Below, one piece after another: positions 1-7,938 of a stretch of 64,000 nt of DNA (the first letter of the stretch is position 1; each line of letters begins with the position of its first letter). Made by a program: the position numbers and the translations under genes. Source of the DNA: Elusimicrobia bacterium CG1_02_56_21 (GTDB lineage Bacteria; Elusimicrobiota; Elusimicrobia; Elusimicrobiales; UBA9959); assembly GCA_001871115.1 (NCBI GenBank), contig MNUR01000008.1, forward strand, positions 1-64,000, given 5' to 3'. The notes beneath the pieces were generated by a model, which did no database searches, was not told the origin of the DNA, and saw only the letters and a list, made by a program, of their open reading frames with translations.

Positions 1-672
1 TCAGCCGGCACCGAGGAAGAAGCTCGCTTCGCCTCCGAAAAGACCGCCGGCCTCCTTTCTTCAGGCAAAGGCCTGGAGATACTGGACCAGGCAATGCTGG
101 AAGCTAATGCAAACCCTAAAAAAGGCTGGCTGGCCGGCCTGCCCGCCAAACTGCGCCCCCAGGCTTTTATAAAAGGCTCGGTATTTAAGGGAGAAGGGGA
201 CCTGACCGTGATGGTCAAGCTGGTGGACGCCGCCAGCGGCCGCGTGATAGGGACCATGGAGATGAAATCCTCTCCCCGCTTCATGAACCTCCCCCCCGTG
301 CCCGAAATAAACTGGGATACCCCAGTTGTCAGCGCCCCTATGCTCAATGACCTGCGCGACGCCGTGGCCGACAGCGCTTTCGACTGCAAAAAAGCATTCC
401 GCGAGATGACCCGCGTAAACGCCGGCGCCGTAGACCTGAAAGCGCGGTACTGGGCCATCAAGCTAAAAGAGAAAGGTTTTGTACACGGCAGCCTCACCCG
501 CAACCCGGGCAGCGAGCTCAGGGACCCGCAGGTAAAGCAGAAATTCTACGAGCTGCTCACCAAGTACCATGAGCGGGACTCACCGCCGGCCATAGACCGG
601 GCCCGTATGGAAAAGCTGGAAGACTTCATGGGCCGCGAGGACAGCGTAATAGACAAATGCGGCATCAGATAA
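1..672 (+). CDS. TolB/FlgO/CsgG-like domain protein, 5' end missing
   Basis: The frame is open from the first base of the window, so this is the C-terminal 223 residues of a longer protein; an internal ATG at 94 is not a convincing start. The early part (a stretch ending GLEILDQAML, then FIKGSVFKGEGDLTVMVKLV and SGRVIGT) follows the usual pattern of CsgG/FlgO/TolB-N-like domains: a determinant region, then 'ad-fikGsv...g-l-v-vkLvda-sG-vig'. These domains occur in outer-membrane-associated lipoproteins and assembly factors. The last 120 residues (charged, one Cys near the C-terminus) match nothing I recognise. The family call is tentative. A receiver-domain gene follows 30 bases downstream on the same strand. 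Confidence 0.6.
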   Translation, partial: SAGTEEEARFASEKTAGLLSSGKGLEILDQAMLEANANPKKGWLAGLPAKLRPQAFIKGSVFKGEGDLTVMVKLVDAASGRVIGTMEMKSSPRFMNLPPVPEINWDTPVVSAPMLNDLRDAVADSAFDCKKAFREMTRVNAGAVDLKARYWAIKLKEKGFVHGSLTRNPGSELRDPQVKQKFYELLTKYHERDSPPAIDRARMEKLEDFMGREDSVIDKCGIR

Positions 673-702
673 GATCTAAAGAACCGGGACGGGGATAATT
701 TT

Positions 703-1641
703 ATGAACAAGAAACTGCTGGTAGCCGACGACGACAAATCCTTCCGGGAAATACTGACCCGGATATTCAAGGGTTCAGACTGGCAGGTAAGCGGGGCCGA
801 GGACGGGATAACCGCATTTGAGCAGATCTCGGCCCAGACACCGGACGTGATACTGCTGGACCTGAACATGCCGCGCCTGGGCGGCCGTGAACTGCTTGCG
901 CGTCTGCGCAAAGACGCGCGCTATTCAATGATACCCATAATTATCGTAAGCGGCAACGACAGCCCGCAGGAAAAAGCGGCCGACCTCGGCATAGGCGCCG
1001 ACGACTTCGTTTCAAAACCTTTCGACATAGGTGAACTTACGGCCAGGATAGAGAGCGCCTTCAGGCGCGCGCGGCGCATGCTCGCGGCCAACCCGCTCAC
1101 TTTCCTCCCCGGCGGGCCCGCTATAGAAGAAGAAGCCGCTTTAAGAATAAAATCGGCGGACCCCCTGGCCTTCTTCTACATAGACATAGATAATTTCAAG
1201 GCCTATAACGATAAATACGGCTATCTGAACGGCGACACGGCTATAAAACAAACAGCGGCGCTTCTTAACGGGCTGAAAACCGCCTTTCCCGCCGAAGAGG
1301 TTTTTACGGGCCATATAGGCGGGGACGATTTTGTTTTAATGGCCAGGCCGGAAAAGGCCGAGGAAATAGCGCGTGCCCTGGCCTCCGGCTTTGATGCGCT
1401 CGCCACCAAATTATATAACCGCGAAGACGGAGAGAGAGGCTTTATCGTGTCAAAGGACCGTATGGGAAAAATGAGGGAATTCCCTTTGATGACCCTGACT
1501 ATAGCCATAGCCACCAATGAAAAACGGGAACTGGACCATTACGCAAAAATTGTGGACATAGTCTCCGAGATAAAGAAGCATCTTAAAGGGCTTAAAGACC
1601 GCTTCGGCAGCATGTACCTGAAAGACAGGCGGGTGGATTAG
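703..1641 (+). CDS. Response regulator: receiver plus GGDEF-like (GGDDF) output domain
   Basis: The N-terminal receiver (residues 3-120) has the acidic pocket VADDD at 7-11, phospho-acceptor D53 (LLDLNMP), SGND and K105 (SKPF). After a short helix comes a GGDEF-type domain: YIDIDNFKAYND at 159-170 keeps the metal aspartates and the guanine-contacting Asn, and YLNGD keeps the Asp that favours GTP. The signature itself reads HIGGDDF (204-210), not GG[DE]EF. It also carries an inserted segment (GFIVSKDRMGKM) found again in the protein at 38234. Whether it makes c-di-GMP is open, because the GGDDF change could weaken or abolish activity. A GGGG ribosome site precedes the ATG. Confidence 0.85.
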   Translation: MNKKLLVADDDKSFREILTRIFKGSDWQVSGAEDGITAFEQISAQTPDVILLDLNMPRLGGRELLARLRKDARYSMIPIIIVSGNDSPQEKAADLGIGADDFVSKPFDIGELTARIESAFRRARRMLAANPLTFLPGGPAIEEEAALRIKSADPLAFFYIDIDNFKAYNDKYGYLNGDTAIKQTAALLNGLKTAFPAEEVFTGHIGGDDFVLMARPEKAEEIARALASGFDALATKLYNREDGERGFIVSKDRMGKMREFPLMTLTIAIATNEKRELDHYAKIVDIVSEIKKHLKGLKDRFGSMYLKDRRVD

Positions 1642-1661
1642 GAAAAGCCGGAGGCGCCCTA

Positions 1662-2432
1662 TCAGGCGGCCTTGCCGTTAGCCGCGGGAATAAAGACCAG
1701 GAATTCGCTGCCGCGGCCGGGTGCGCTTATGGCCTCTACCCAGCCATTATGCTGCTTGACCACTCCGTAAACCATAGCAAGGCCGCCAAGGCCCGCGCCG
1801 CGTTTTCTGCCCTGCGTTAGATAAGCCGGCTCAAAAAGATGCTCAAGGTCCGCGGCGCTTATCCCTACCCCGGTGTCCTTGATCGAGATCTTTATAAATT
1901 CGGTTCCCGCTTCTTCGGGTTTAGGGGAACCCGCCTCTTTACCCTCTATCCGGAGCAGGGAGGAAACTACGGCAACGGTTCCGCCCTCCGGCATTGCCGC
2001 ACGGGCATTGGCCAGCAGCGCTGAAATAGCCTGGCTCAGGTAATCCTGGTCAGCTATTATGCCGGGCAGGTCCGGCTGCAGGCTGGCTTCAAATTTAATA
2101 TTCACCGCCGGAGAGCCGGCCTCTTTTTTAAGCAGTTCCCCTATTATCTCGTTAACGCTGGTCGGTTTCCTGTTCAGCATCTGCCTGCCGCTGAAAACCA
2201 AAAGCTGCCTGTTAAACCCGGCGGCCTTTGCCACGGCAGTACGGATCTCCTGGAGATCCTGCTTAAGCGGGTCTTCAGCCCTGAGCGGGCCCATGGCCAG
2301 CGTGGCGTAGCCCTCTATGGCGCCCAGCACATTATTAAGATCATGAGCCACCTTGCTCGACAGCCTGGCCAGGGCATCCATTTTTTCTTTCTCAGGCCGG
2401 CATTTAGCCGGTTTTTCGGTTTGCTGGTCCAT
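1662..2432 (-). CDS. Sensor histidine kinase without input domain (HisKA/HATPase)
   Basis: A cytoplasmic histidine kinase of about 256 residues. It has the H box in SSKVAHDLNNVLGAIEG near the N-terminus, then an HATPase_c domain with the N box (ALLANARAAM), G1 (IKDTGVGI) and G2 (RGAGLGGLAMVYG). It has no membrane segment or PAS domain. A longer frame opens at 2462 but overlaps the preceding gene; ATG 2432 follows GGAGG by 4-5 bases and lies 10 bases after the regulator's stop, so I prefer it. It pairs with the OmpR-type regulator encoded just upstream (2443-3159). The G2 loop GAGLGG departs slightly from the usual GTGLGL. Confidence 0.85.
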   Translation of the reverse strand: MDQQTEKPAKCRPEKEKMDALARLSSKVAHDLNNVLGAIEGYATLAMGPLRAEDPLKQDLQEIRTAVAKAAGFNRQLLVFSGRQMLNRKPTSVNEIIGELLKKEAGSPAVNIKFEASLQPDLPGIIADQDYLSQAISALLANARAAMPEGGTVAVVSSLLRIEGKEAGSPKPEEAGTEFIKISIKDTGVGISAADLEHLFEPAYLTQGRKRGAGLGGLAMVYGVVKQHNGWVEAISAPGRGSEFLVFIPAANGKAA

Positions 2433-2442
2433 TTTTCCTCCG

Positions 2443-3159
2443 CTATTCAAATTTATAACCATGCCCCGTAACGCTTACAAGGCGCGGGGCAAATTTGAAG
2501 CCCATTTTTTTTCTCAGGGAGGAAATATGGGTTTCAACCGTATGCGGGTTGTCGTAGGTGGCCGTATCGTAGCCCCAGACGGTTTCAAGTATATAAGGGA
2601 CGCTGAGCACCCGGCCTTTTTTCTCAAGAAGCAGGGTCAGCAGGTCGAATTCTTTGCGGGTAAGCGCCGCGGGCTTGCCGCCTACCTTTACGGTGCGGGA
2701 GGAAGGGTCCAGTTCAATGCCCTGCTCCTTTATCTTTCCCGCCGTGCGGCCAGTATTGGCGGAATAGCGGCGCAGGACGGCATTAATTTTAGCCGCAAGC
2801 ACCGGGAAAGCGAAAGGTTTAGCCAGATAGTCGTCAGCGCCTTTATCATAACCGGAAACCACATCCGTATCTTCGGTTTTTTCACCGGAAATTATTATTA
2901 CGGGAACCCCGGCTGTCTCCGCCGAGCATTTTATGGCCTTGCACAGCTCGAAGCCGTCCAGGCCCGGGACCTGCACATCGGTAACCACCATATCCGGCCG
3001 GGAATCCCGTACCAGCATCAGCGCTTCCGAACCGTTATCCGTGAAAATTACGGTAAAACCGTGATTTTCAAGATAACGGCGCATCACCTCAAGCATCTTG
3101 CGGTCATCATCCACCAAAAGTATTTTTTTAGCCACAGAAACCCCCGGACAACTGTCCAT
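2443..3159 (-). CDS. OmpR/PhoB-family response regulator
   Basis: The receiver domain has LLVDDD, phospho-acceptor Asp in MVVTDVQVPGLDG and Lys in LAKPF. It is followed by a C-terminal winged-helix DNA-binding domain (EQGIELDPSSRTVKVGG, then LTRKEFDLLTLLLEKKG and VETHISSLRKKMG), the PhoB/OmpR layout. It is co-transcribed with the kinase 10 bases downstream, forming a two-component pair whose stimulus cannot be read from sequence. The start is uncertain: ATG 3159 has no clear ribosome site, while GTG 3135 sits after GGGGG and gives VAKKILLVDDD, the more usual N-terminus. Confidence 0.9.
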   Translation of the reverse strand: MDSCPGVSVAKKILLVDDDRKMLEVMRRYLENHGFTVIFTDNGSEALMLVRDSRPDMVVTDVQVPGLDGFELCKAIKCSAETAGVPVIIISGEKTEDTDVVSGYDKGADDYLAKPFAFPVLAAKINAVLRRYSANTGRTAGKIKEQGIELDPSSRTVKVGGKPAALTRKEFDLLTLLLEKKGRVLSVPYILETVWGYDTATYDNPHTVETHISSLRKKMGFKFAPRLVSVTGHGYKFE

Positions 3160-3255
3160 TACCAGCAGAATCTAATATTCTCCATTGTACTATATTGGGT
3201 TTATTGCGCGGATACCCGTATAAATACTCCTTTTCAGTAAAGCCAGTTTATGCTG

Positions 3256-3274
3256 TATAATAGCCGCAGGGGGG
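3256..3274 (+). promoter_or_regulatory. Probable -10 box and ribosome site for the 3281 regulator
   Basis: A perfect TATAAT (3256-3261) lies 20-25 bases before the start codon, with AGGGGGG (3268-3274) between. The -35 region (TTCAGT at 3233) is poor. The predicted 5' leader is only about 12 bases, just enough to hold the ribosome site. Confidence 0.45.
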
Positions 3275-3280
3275 ATGAAC

Positions 3281-3883
3281 ATGGGAAAACCGCGCATTTT
3301 TCTAGTCGAAGACGAACAGGTTTCGAAGAAAATAACCATGAGGATGCTCCGGGAAACCGGGCTTGAAGCCGATGTCAGGGAAGGCAAAACCCTGGCCGCC
3401 GGTCTCTCTGGCCTGGCCGAAAGCGGGGTCGATATTCTTTTACTGGACCTGAACCTCCCAGACAGCGGCGGCCTGGACACGCTAAAAGCCGTCTGCGGAA
3501 AATTCCCGGCCCTGGCCGTAGTGGTAATGACCGGTACCGAAGACGGGTCCATGGGATTGGACGCCCTGAAATTAGGGGCCCAGGATTACCTTGTAAAAGG
3601 CCAGTTCGGGCACAGAGAGCTGGCCCGCACTATACGCTACGCTATTGAGAGAAAACAGCTGCTGAACGAAAAAGAAGAACTTATTTCACGGCTGCAGGAC
3701 GCACTGAAGCGAGTAAAGAAGCTTACCGGCCTGCTTCCCACCTGCGCAGACTGCAAAAAGATTAAGACCGCCGAGGGCAAATGGGTGCAGATGGAATCCT
3801 ATATCAGCGGCCATTCCGAAGCCCAGTTCAGCCACGGTTTCTGCGATGCCTGCTATAAGAAAAGGCTGAAAGAAATAAAATAA
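3281..3883 (+). CDS. Response regulator with C-terminal Cys-x2-Cys...Cys-x2-Cys tail
   Basis: The receiver domain (about residues 1-125) has LVEDE, phospho-acceptor Asp in ILLLDLNLPDSGG and LVKGQ at the position of the conserved Lys. A coiled-coil-like linker (ELISRLQDALKRVKK) leads to a short conserved tail: LLPTCADCKKIKTAEGKWVQ, then HSEAQFSHGFCDACYKK. This tail is a recurring module at the end of bacterial PAS, receiver and kinase proteins. Its two CxxC pairs suggest a small metal site, but its function is not established to my knowledge. I chose ATG 3281 over ATG 3275 because AGGGGGG lies 6 bases upstream of it. Confidence 0.85.
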   Translation: MGKPRIFLVEDEQVSKKITMRMLRETGLEADVREGKTLAAGLSGLAESGVDILLLDLNLPDSGGLDTLKAVCGKFPALAVVVMTGTEDGSMGLDALKLGAQDYLVKGQFGHRELARTIRYAIERKQLLNEKEELISRLQDALKRVKKLTGLLPTCADCKKIKTAEGKWVQMESYISGHSEAQFSHGFCDACYKKRLKEIK

Positions 3884-4019
3884 GCCTCCCCGGTTTCTAT
3901 CCTGTTCTCCCTCTGCCTCCGCCGCCGGGCCCCCGTGCAGAACATGCCGCCCGCATAGTATTGTAAAATTACACTGTGGCCGTTTGCCGGGAATAGTCCC
4001 TGTTGCGACACATATAGCA

Positions 4020-6212
4020 ATGAGCTTAGACCTTAACATTAACCCCACTCTAGTGCCCAAACTGGGCCTGAACCCCAAGCAGGCCGAGGCCGTGCAGTAT
4101 TTTGCCGGCCCGCTTTTAATTATGGCCGGAGCGGGCACGGGCAAAACAAAGACGCTCACCTCGAAAATAGCCCTGCTTATCGCTTCCGGGGTGTCCCCCA
4201 GCCGGGTTCTGGCCATCACTTTCACCAATAAAGCCGCGCAGGAGATGCTGCACCGCGTGGGCAAACTGGTTCCGTATTCCGGCGGGATGTGGATACACAC
4301 TTTCCATGCCCTCGGCGCGCGCATCCTGCGCCAGCACGGCCGCCTGATAGGCGTTCAGCCCGGTTTTGTTATCTACGACGATTCGGACCAGAAAAAACTT
4401 GTAACCCTCGCTATGGAGGAACTGGGCTTTGAAAGCGAGAAGAACAAAGCCTCGATGTACTTAAGCATCATCTCCCGCGCCAAGGACGATCTGCTGGATT
4501 CCCAGTCCTATTTAATAAACGCCCGGGCCGTCAGCGACCCCGCCCGCCTGAAAGCGGCCCAGATCTACCACCGCTACCAGAAGAAGCTCTCGGAAGCCGG
4601 CGCCATGGATTTCGGCGACCTGATAGTGCGCACGGTGGAACTTCTCAACGCCAAGGAAGAGATCCGCGAATATTTCCAGGAAAATTTCCAGTACATTTTG
4701 GTGGACGAATACCAGGACACCAACCACGCCCAGTACGTGCTGGTCAAGACCCTTTCGGCCAAGCACAGGAACCTCTGCGTAGTAGGAGACCCCGACCAGT
4801 CTGTTTACGGCTGGCGCGGGGCGGACATCCGCAATATAATGGAGTTTGAAAAAGACTTCACCGACGCTTTCACCGTGGTCCTGGAAGAGAATTACCGTTC
4901 CACCGCCAGGATCCTGCACGCCGCCAATGAAGTGATCAAGCACAATAAGAACCGCCGCGCCAAGAACCTCTGGACCAAGGCCGAGCACGGCGAGCCGCCT
5001 GAAGTTCTGGAATACGCCAACGAGAACGACGAAGCCAGGGGCATAGTGGACGAAGTAAAGCAGCTTACCGCGCGCGGCGGCCTTACCTATAACGATATAG
5101 CCGTTTTTTACCGCACTAACGCGCAGAGCCGCTCTTTTGAAGAAGCCTGCCGGCGTTCCCGCATCCCTTACCGGCTTATCGGCTCGGTGCGCTTCTATGA
5201 CCGCAAAGAAGTAAAGGATGTCCTGGCCTACCTGAAGCTGCTGGTGAACCCGGCCGACACCATAAGCCTGCTCCGCGTAATAAACACCCCGACCCGCGGC
5301 ATAGGCAAAACCGCCATAGACCATGTGATGGCCCACTCCCGGCAGAAAGAGATGCCCATTTACGACGCGCTGCTGAGCTGCGACCAGGTAGACGGGATAA
5401 CCGGCACGGCCCGCCGCGGGATCAAAGAATTTTTAGACCTTCTTGAAGGGGTAAAATCAGACCTGTTCTCCGCAACGCCGTCCTCCATGCTGGCCAATAT
5501 CCTTGAAAAATCCGGCTATTGGAAGATGACGGAAGAGCTGGCTGAAAAAGAGCCGGCCGAATCCCTGGCGCGCCTGGGCAATTTACAGGAACTGGTGAAC
5601 GCCGTAAAAGAATTCGAGGAGCACTGCGTAAAGGAAGGAGCCACCCCCACGCTGCATAAATACCTGGAGGAAGTGATGCTTTCCTCCCAGGTGGATAAGC
5701 TAAATACCGACACCTACGCCATAACCCTGATGACGGTACACCTGGCCAAGGGCCTGGAATTCCCGGCCGTCTTCCTGACCGGGCTGGAAGAGAACCTTTT
5801 CCCCATAAACGCCGCAAATTCCTCCGAGGAGGACCTGGAAGAGGAGCGCCGCCTGGCCTATGTGGGAATGACCCGCGCGCGGCAGCGCCTTTTCCTGACC
5901 TGGGCGGGAACCCGCAGGGTTTACGGAACGACATACCCCAACCTGGCTTCCCGTTTTATTTTTGAAAGCAAGGTAGCGCGCGAAACCGCCGCCCGGCAGG
6001 GCGAGGAAGACGTGCAGGTAATAACTTCCTACCAGCCGCCGCCTTCCATCCCGCGCATCGGCAAAGGCAGGCGGATAATGCACCCCGTGCACGGCGCCGG
6101 CCGCGTTGTGGACCAGATCGGCGCAGGCGAATTCGCCAAAGTTACCGTGGTTTTCGACACCGGAGTGCGCCAGACCTTCATGCTCAAATACGCCCCGCTT
6201 CAGCCTATTTAG
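4020..6212 (+). CDS. uvrD: UvrD/PcrA-family superfamily 1 DNA helicase
   Basis: A 3'-5' SF1A helicase of about 730 residues, the usual UvrD/PcrA length, acting in repair and in clearing proteins from DNA. Motifs run in order: Q motif LNPKQAEAV, Walker A AGAGTGKTKTL, motif Ia ITFTNKAAQEM, motif II VDEYQDTN, motif III GDPDQSVYGWRGAD, motif IV ENYRSTARIL, motif V VHLAKGLEFPAVFLTGLEE and motif VI RRLAYVGMTRARQRL. A C-terminal Tudor-like region (GRRIMHPVHGAGRVV) matches the RNA-polymerase-interacting end of PcrA. The frame also opens at a TTG at 3984; ATG 4020 gives the normal N-terminus. Neither start has a clear ribosome site. A post-stop repeat begins directly after the TAG. Confidence 0.95.
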   Translation: MSLDLNINPTLVPKLGLNPKQAEAVQYFAGPLLIMAGAGTGKTKTLTSKIALLIASGVSPSRVLAITFTNKAAQEMLHRVGKLVPYSGGMWIHTFHALGARILRQHGRLIGVQPGFVIYDDSDQKKLVTLAMEELGFESEKNKASMYLSIISRAKDDLLDSQSYLINARAVSDPARLKAAQIYHRYQKKLSEAGAMDFGDLIVRTVELLNAKEEIREYFQENFQYILVDEYQDTNHAQYVLVKTLSAKHRNLCVVGDPDQSVYGWRGADIRNIMEFEKDFTDAFTVVLEENYRSTARILHAANEVIKHNKNRRAKNLWTKAEHGEPPEVLEYANENDEARGIVDEVKQLTARGGLTYNDIAVFYRTNAQSRSFEEACRRSRIPYRLIGSVRFYDRKEVKDVLAYLKLLVNPADTISLLRVINTPTRGIGKTAIDHVMAHSRQKEMPIYDALLSCDQVDGITGTARRGIKEFLDLLEGVKSDLFSATPSSMLANILEKSGYWKMTEELAEKEPAESLARLGNLQELVNAVKEFEEHCVKEGATPTLHKYLEEVMLSSQVDKLNTDTYAITLMTVHLAKGLEFPAVFLTGLEENLFPINAANSSEEDLEEERRLAYVGMTRARQRLFLTWAGTRRVYGTTYPNLASRFIFESKVARETAARQGEEDVQVITSYQPPPSIPRIGKGRRIMHPVHGAGRVVDQIGAGEFAKVTVVFDTGVRQTFMLKYAPLQPI

Positions 6213-6325
6213 AGGAATAGAGGACTGCAGGATTGGAGAACTAGCAAGAAGGGGGTTAGCGGATTGGAAGGCTGGCTTTTAAGGAGTTTCCTTATGGCTA
6301 ATCCTCTAATCTTCTGGTCCTCTTA
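6213..6325. repeat. Post-stop repeat (GAGGATTGGA type) with an inverted partner
   Basis: Directly after the uvrD stop come ATAGAGGACTGCAGGATTGG and AGAACTAGCAAG (6217-6248), a GGATTGGAAGG unit (6261-6271), then an inverted copy (6297-6323: GCTAATCCTCTAATCTTC). Near-identical motifs follow the stops of atpG (31727) and ettA (60638). The gap holds no gene. Confidence 0.6.
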
Positions 6326-6349
6326 CAAAAAGGTTAATGCTTTTAAATC

Positions 6350-6754
6350 ATGGATAAAGAACATTCCGCCGGCGGCATTATATTCGAAGGAGGGAACGTT
6401 CTCCTTATCCTGGCCCGGAACCTGAAAGGTGAAAAAGTATGGACCTTTCCCAAAGGACACCTGGAGCCCGGAGAAACCCCGGAGCAGGCGGCCGTCCGCG
6501 AAGTAGCCGAGGAGACCGGCTGGGCCTGCGAAATAAAGTCGGACCTCTGCAGGGCCGAGTATTCTTTTATCCGCGACGGGAGACAGGTGCACAAAGATGT
6601 GCGCTGGTTTTTGGTAAAACGGGTGGGCGGCAACGGCGTGCCCGCAACCCCGGATGAGGTTTTTGGCATGAAGTGGCTGCCGCTGGCTGAGGCCGGGAGG
6701 GAGCTTGTTTACAGAAGCGACCAGGAAATAGTGGAGCTGCTCAGGAAAATATAA
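6350..6754 (+). CDS. Nudix hydrolase
   Basis: A compact protein of 134 residues with a complete Nudix box starting at GHLEPGETPEQAA and continuing VREVAEETG (pattern G-x5-E-x7-REVxEExG), which binds the catalytic divalent metal. The N-terminus HSAGGIIFEGGNVLLIL is the typical first strands. Nudix enzymes cleave nucleoside diphosphates linked to another moiety; the closest general type is the single-domain MutT/Ap4A-hydrolase class, but the substrate cannot be assigned. No clear ribosome site precedes ATG 6350. It sits after uvrD on the same strand, separated by a 137-base repeat-containing gap. Confidence 0.9.
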   Translation: MDKEHSAGGIIFEGGNVLLILARNLKGEKVWTFPKGHLEPGETPEQAAVREVAEETGWACEIKSDLCRAEYSFIRDGRQVHKDVRWFLVKRVGGNGVPATPDEVFGMKWLPLAEAGRELVYRSDQEIVELLRKI

Positions 6755-6791
6755 AGCCGCAAGGCCGCGCGCCCCTGCGGCGCGGGAAAGC

Positions 6792-7226
6792 CTACCCCAG
6801 TTTAAACCTCAGCCTCAGAACCCCTTCCGCAAAACTGCTTGAAATTATCCTGAAGGAGCCTATCTCTCCTGTGGAACTTACATGCCGCCCTATGCAGGGA
6901 CAGGCATCGTAATCCCCGACCAGAACAATCCGCAGTTTATCCCCCGTCCCTTCCGGAAGGCGGCCCAGATCGAACTTTTCCGCGGCTTCCTCTTTGGAGA
7001 CAAAAGCCTCGCTTACGCGCAGGTCGGACTTTACCGCTTCATTTACCTGTTTCTCCAGTCCGGAGATCTCGCCCGGAGTGAGGTCCCGGGGAAACCTGTA
7101 ATCGCATTTGGACTTCTTTCTCTCGATATGGGAACTGAAAGCTCTTTTGCAGCCGAACATGCGCACCATCGCCTGGTTCAGCAGATGTTCCGCGGTATGC
7201 ATTTTGGGTTCCGGATATTCCTTCAT
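6792..7226 (-). CDS. AlaX-like alanyl/threonyl-tRNA editing domain protein
   Basis: A stand-alone editing domain of 144 residues. It has the zinc/catalytic HTAEHLL (HxxxH, residues 10-14) and the second half-site CPCIGRH near the C-terminus, as in the AlaRS editing domain and the ThrRS second additional domain. Such AlaX proteins hydrolyse mischarged tRNA (Ser or Gly on tRNA-Ala). It is shorter than usual and lacks the N-terminal barrel, so it resembles type I AlaX. Its ATG overlaps the stop of the methylase-fold gene upstream by 4 bases, so the two are translationally coupled. Confidence 0.85.
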   Translation of the reverse strand: MKEYPEPKMHTAEHLLNQAMVRMFGCKRAFSSHIERKKSKCDYRFPRDLTPGEISGLEKQVNEAVKSDLRVSEAFVSKEEAAEKFDLGRLPEGTGDKLRIVLVGDYDACPCIGRHVSSTGEIGSFRIISSSFAEGVLRLRFKLG

Positions 7227-7921
7227 CGCCGTTTTACCGCGGGGATAAACATTGTATGCCGCTCGTTTATTTTTTTAAGCAGGCCTGCCAGCCCGCCGAT
7301 ATCGCCTTTTATAACTTTGGCGGACCGGCTTGAGATACAAGCGCAGTCCGCGAGGCAGACCCTGGCCGTCTCCGGGTAGGCTTTCAAAGCCGCCGCCACA
7401 AAATTTTTCCTGCGCGCGGAGTTCTCCGGCAAATTGAGAACGTCCGGCACAAAAATAAGGGTATCCATGTCGGGGGTAAAAACGGGGTTTTCCACCGAGA
7501 ACGCGGCATCCACCAGCCGCAGGCCGCGAGGGGAGTATTTGTTAAGAGCGAAGAGGTTTATCAGCGCGTCAAAAGAAGAGACTCCCGCAAAAACCCGCAC
7601 TTCCGCGTTTTTTTTAGCGGCGGCCTTCATTACTTCCGCCGCGGTCTGGTTAAGGAAAAGCGGGTTCCCGTAGGTCAGAAAGCCCACGGTATCATGCTTT
7701 ACAAGGGCCGTGACGGCGGCTTTCACGGTTTCCTCCCGGTTAAGCCCGCAGGTAAGCTTCATGCCGGGCGCCTGCCGGGAAAACTGCGCTGCGGTGGCTT
7801 TATCCAGGCAATGCGTGTAGACCACCCCGCATTGCCTCATAGCGGCCAGTGTCTCCAGTGTTATCTGCGCCGGGTAAAGGCCGTAGGAAAAGATATAAAG
7901 TTTTTTGCAATTCTCTCTCAT
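7223..7921 (-). CDS. Tetrapyrrole-methylase-fold SAM-dependent methyltransferase
   Basis: At 232 residues this is short for the family. LYIFSYGLYPAQITLETLAAM corresponds to the opening G-x-Y-P-x-x-lT-eal of TP_methylases. VGFLTYGNPLFLNQTA corresponds to their 'GDP' loop, here YGNP, and VRVFAGVSSFDALIN to the 'PGvSs' motif. Known members act on corrins, siroheme, 16S rRNA (RsmI), diphthine or peptide backbones (borosins). This one clearly matches none of these, and its partner in the operon is a tRNA-editing protein, so the substrate is unknown. ATG 7921 follows the secreted-protein gene by 17 bases. Confidence 0.75.
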   Translation of the reverse strand: MRENCKKLYIFSYGLYPAQITLETLAAMRQCGVVYTHCLDKATAAQFSRQAPGMKLTCGLNREETVKAAVTALVKHDTVGFLTYGNPLFLNQTAAEVMKAAAKKNAEVRVFAGVSSFDALINLFALNKYSPRGLRLVDAAFSVENPVFTPDMDTLIFVPDVLNLPENSARRKNFVAAALKAYPETARVCLADCACISSRSAKVIKGDIGGLAGLLKKINERHTMFIPAVKRR

Positions 7922-7938
7922 GCCGATATTGCCTCCTG

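Noticed and set aside
2353-3240. Plus-strand frame opposite the OmpR regulator and kinase
   Set aside because: Antisense shadow; the two-component genes have full motifs and a ribosome site.
7223-7921. Borosin-type peptide backbone N-methyltransferase
   Set aside because: The fold family fits, but there is no fused or adjacent precursor with a borosin-binding domain or hydrophobic core; the partner is a tRNA-editing protein.
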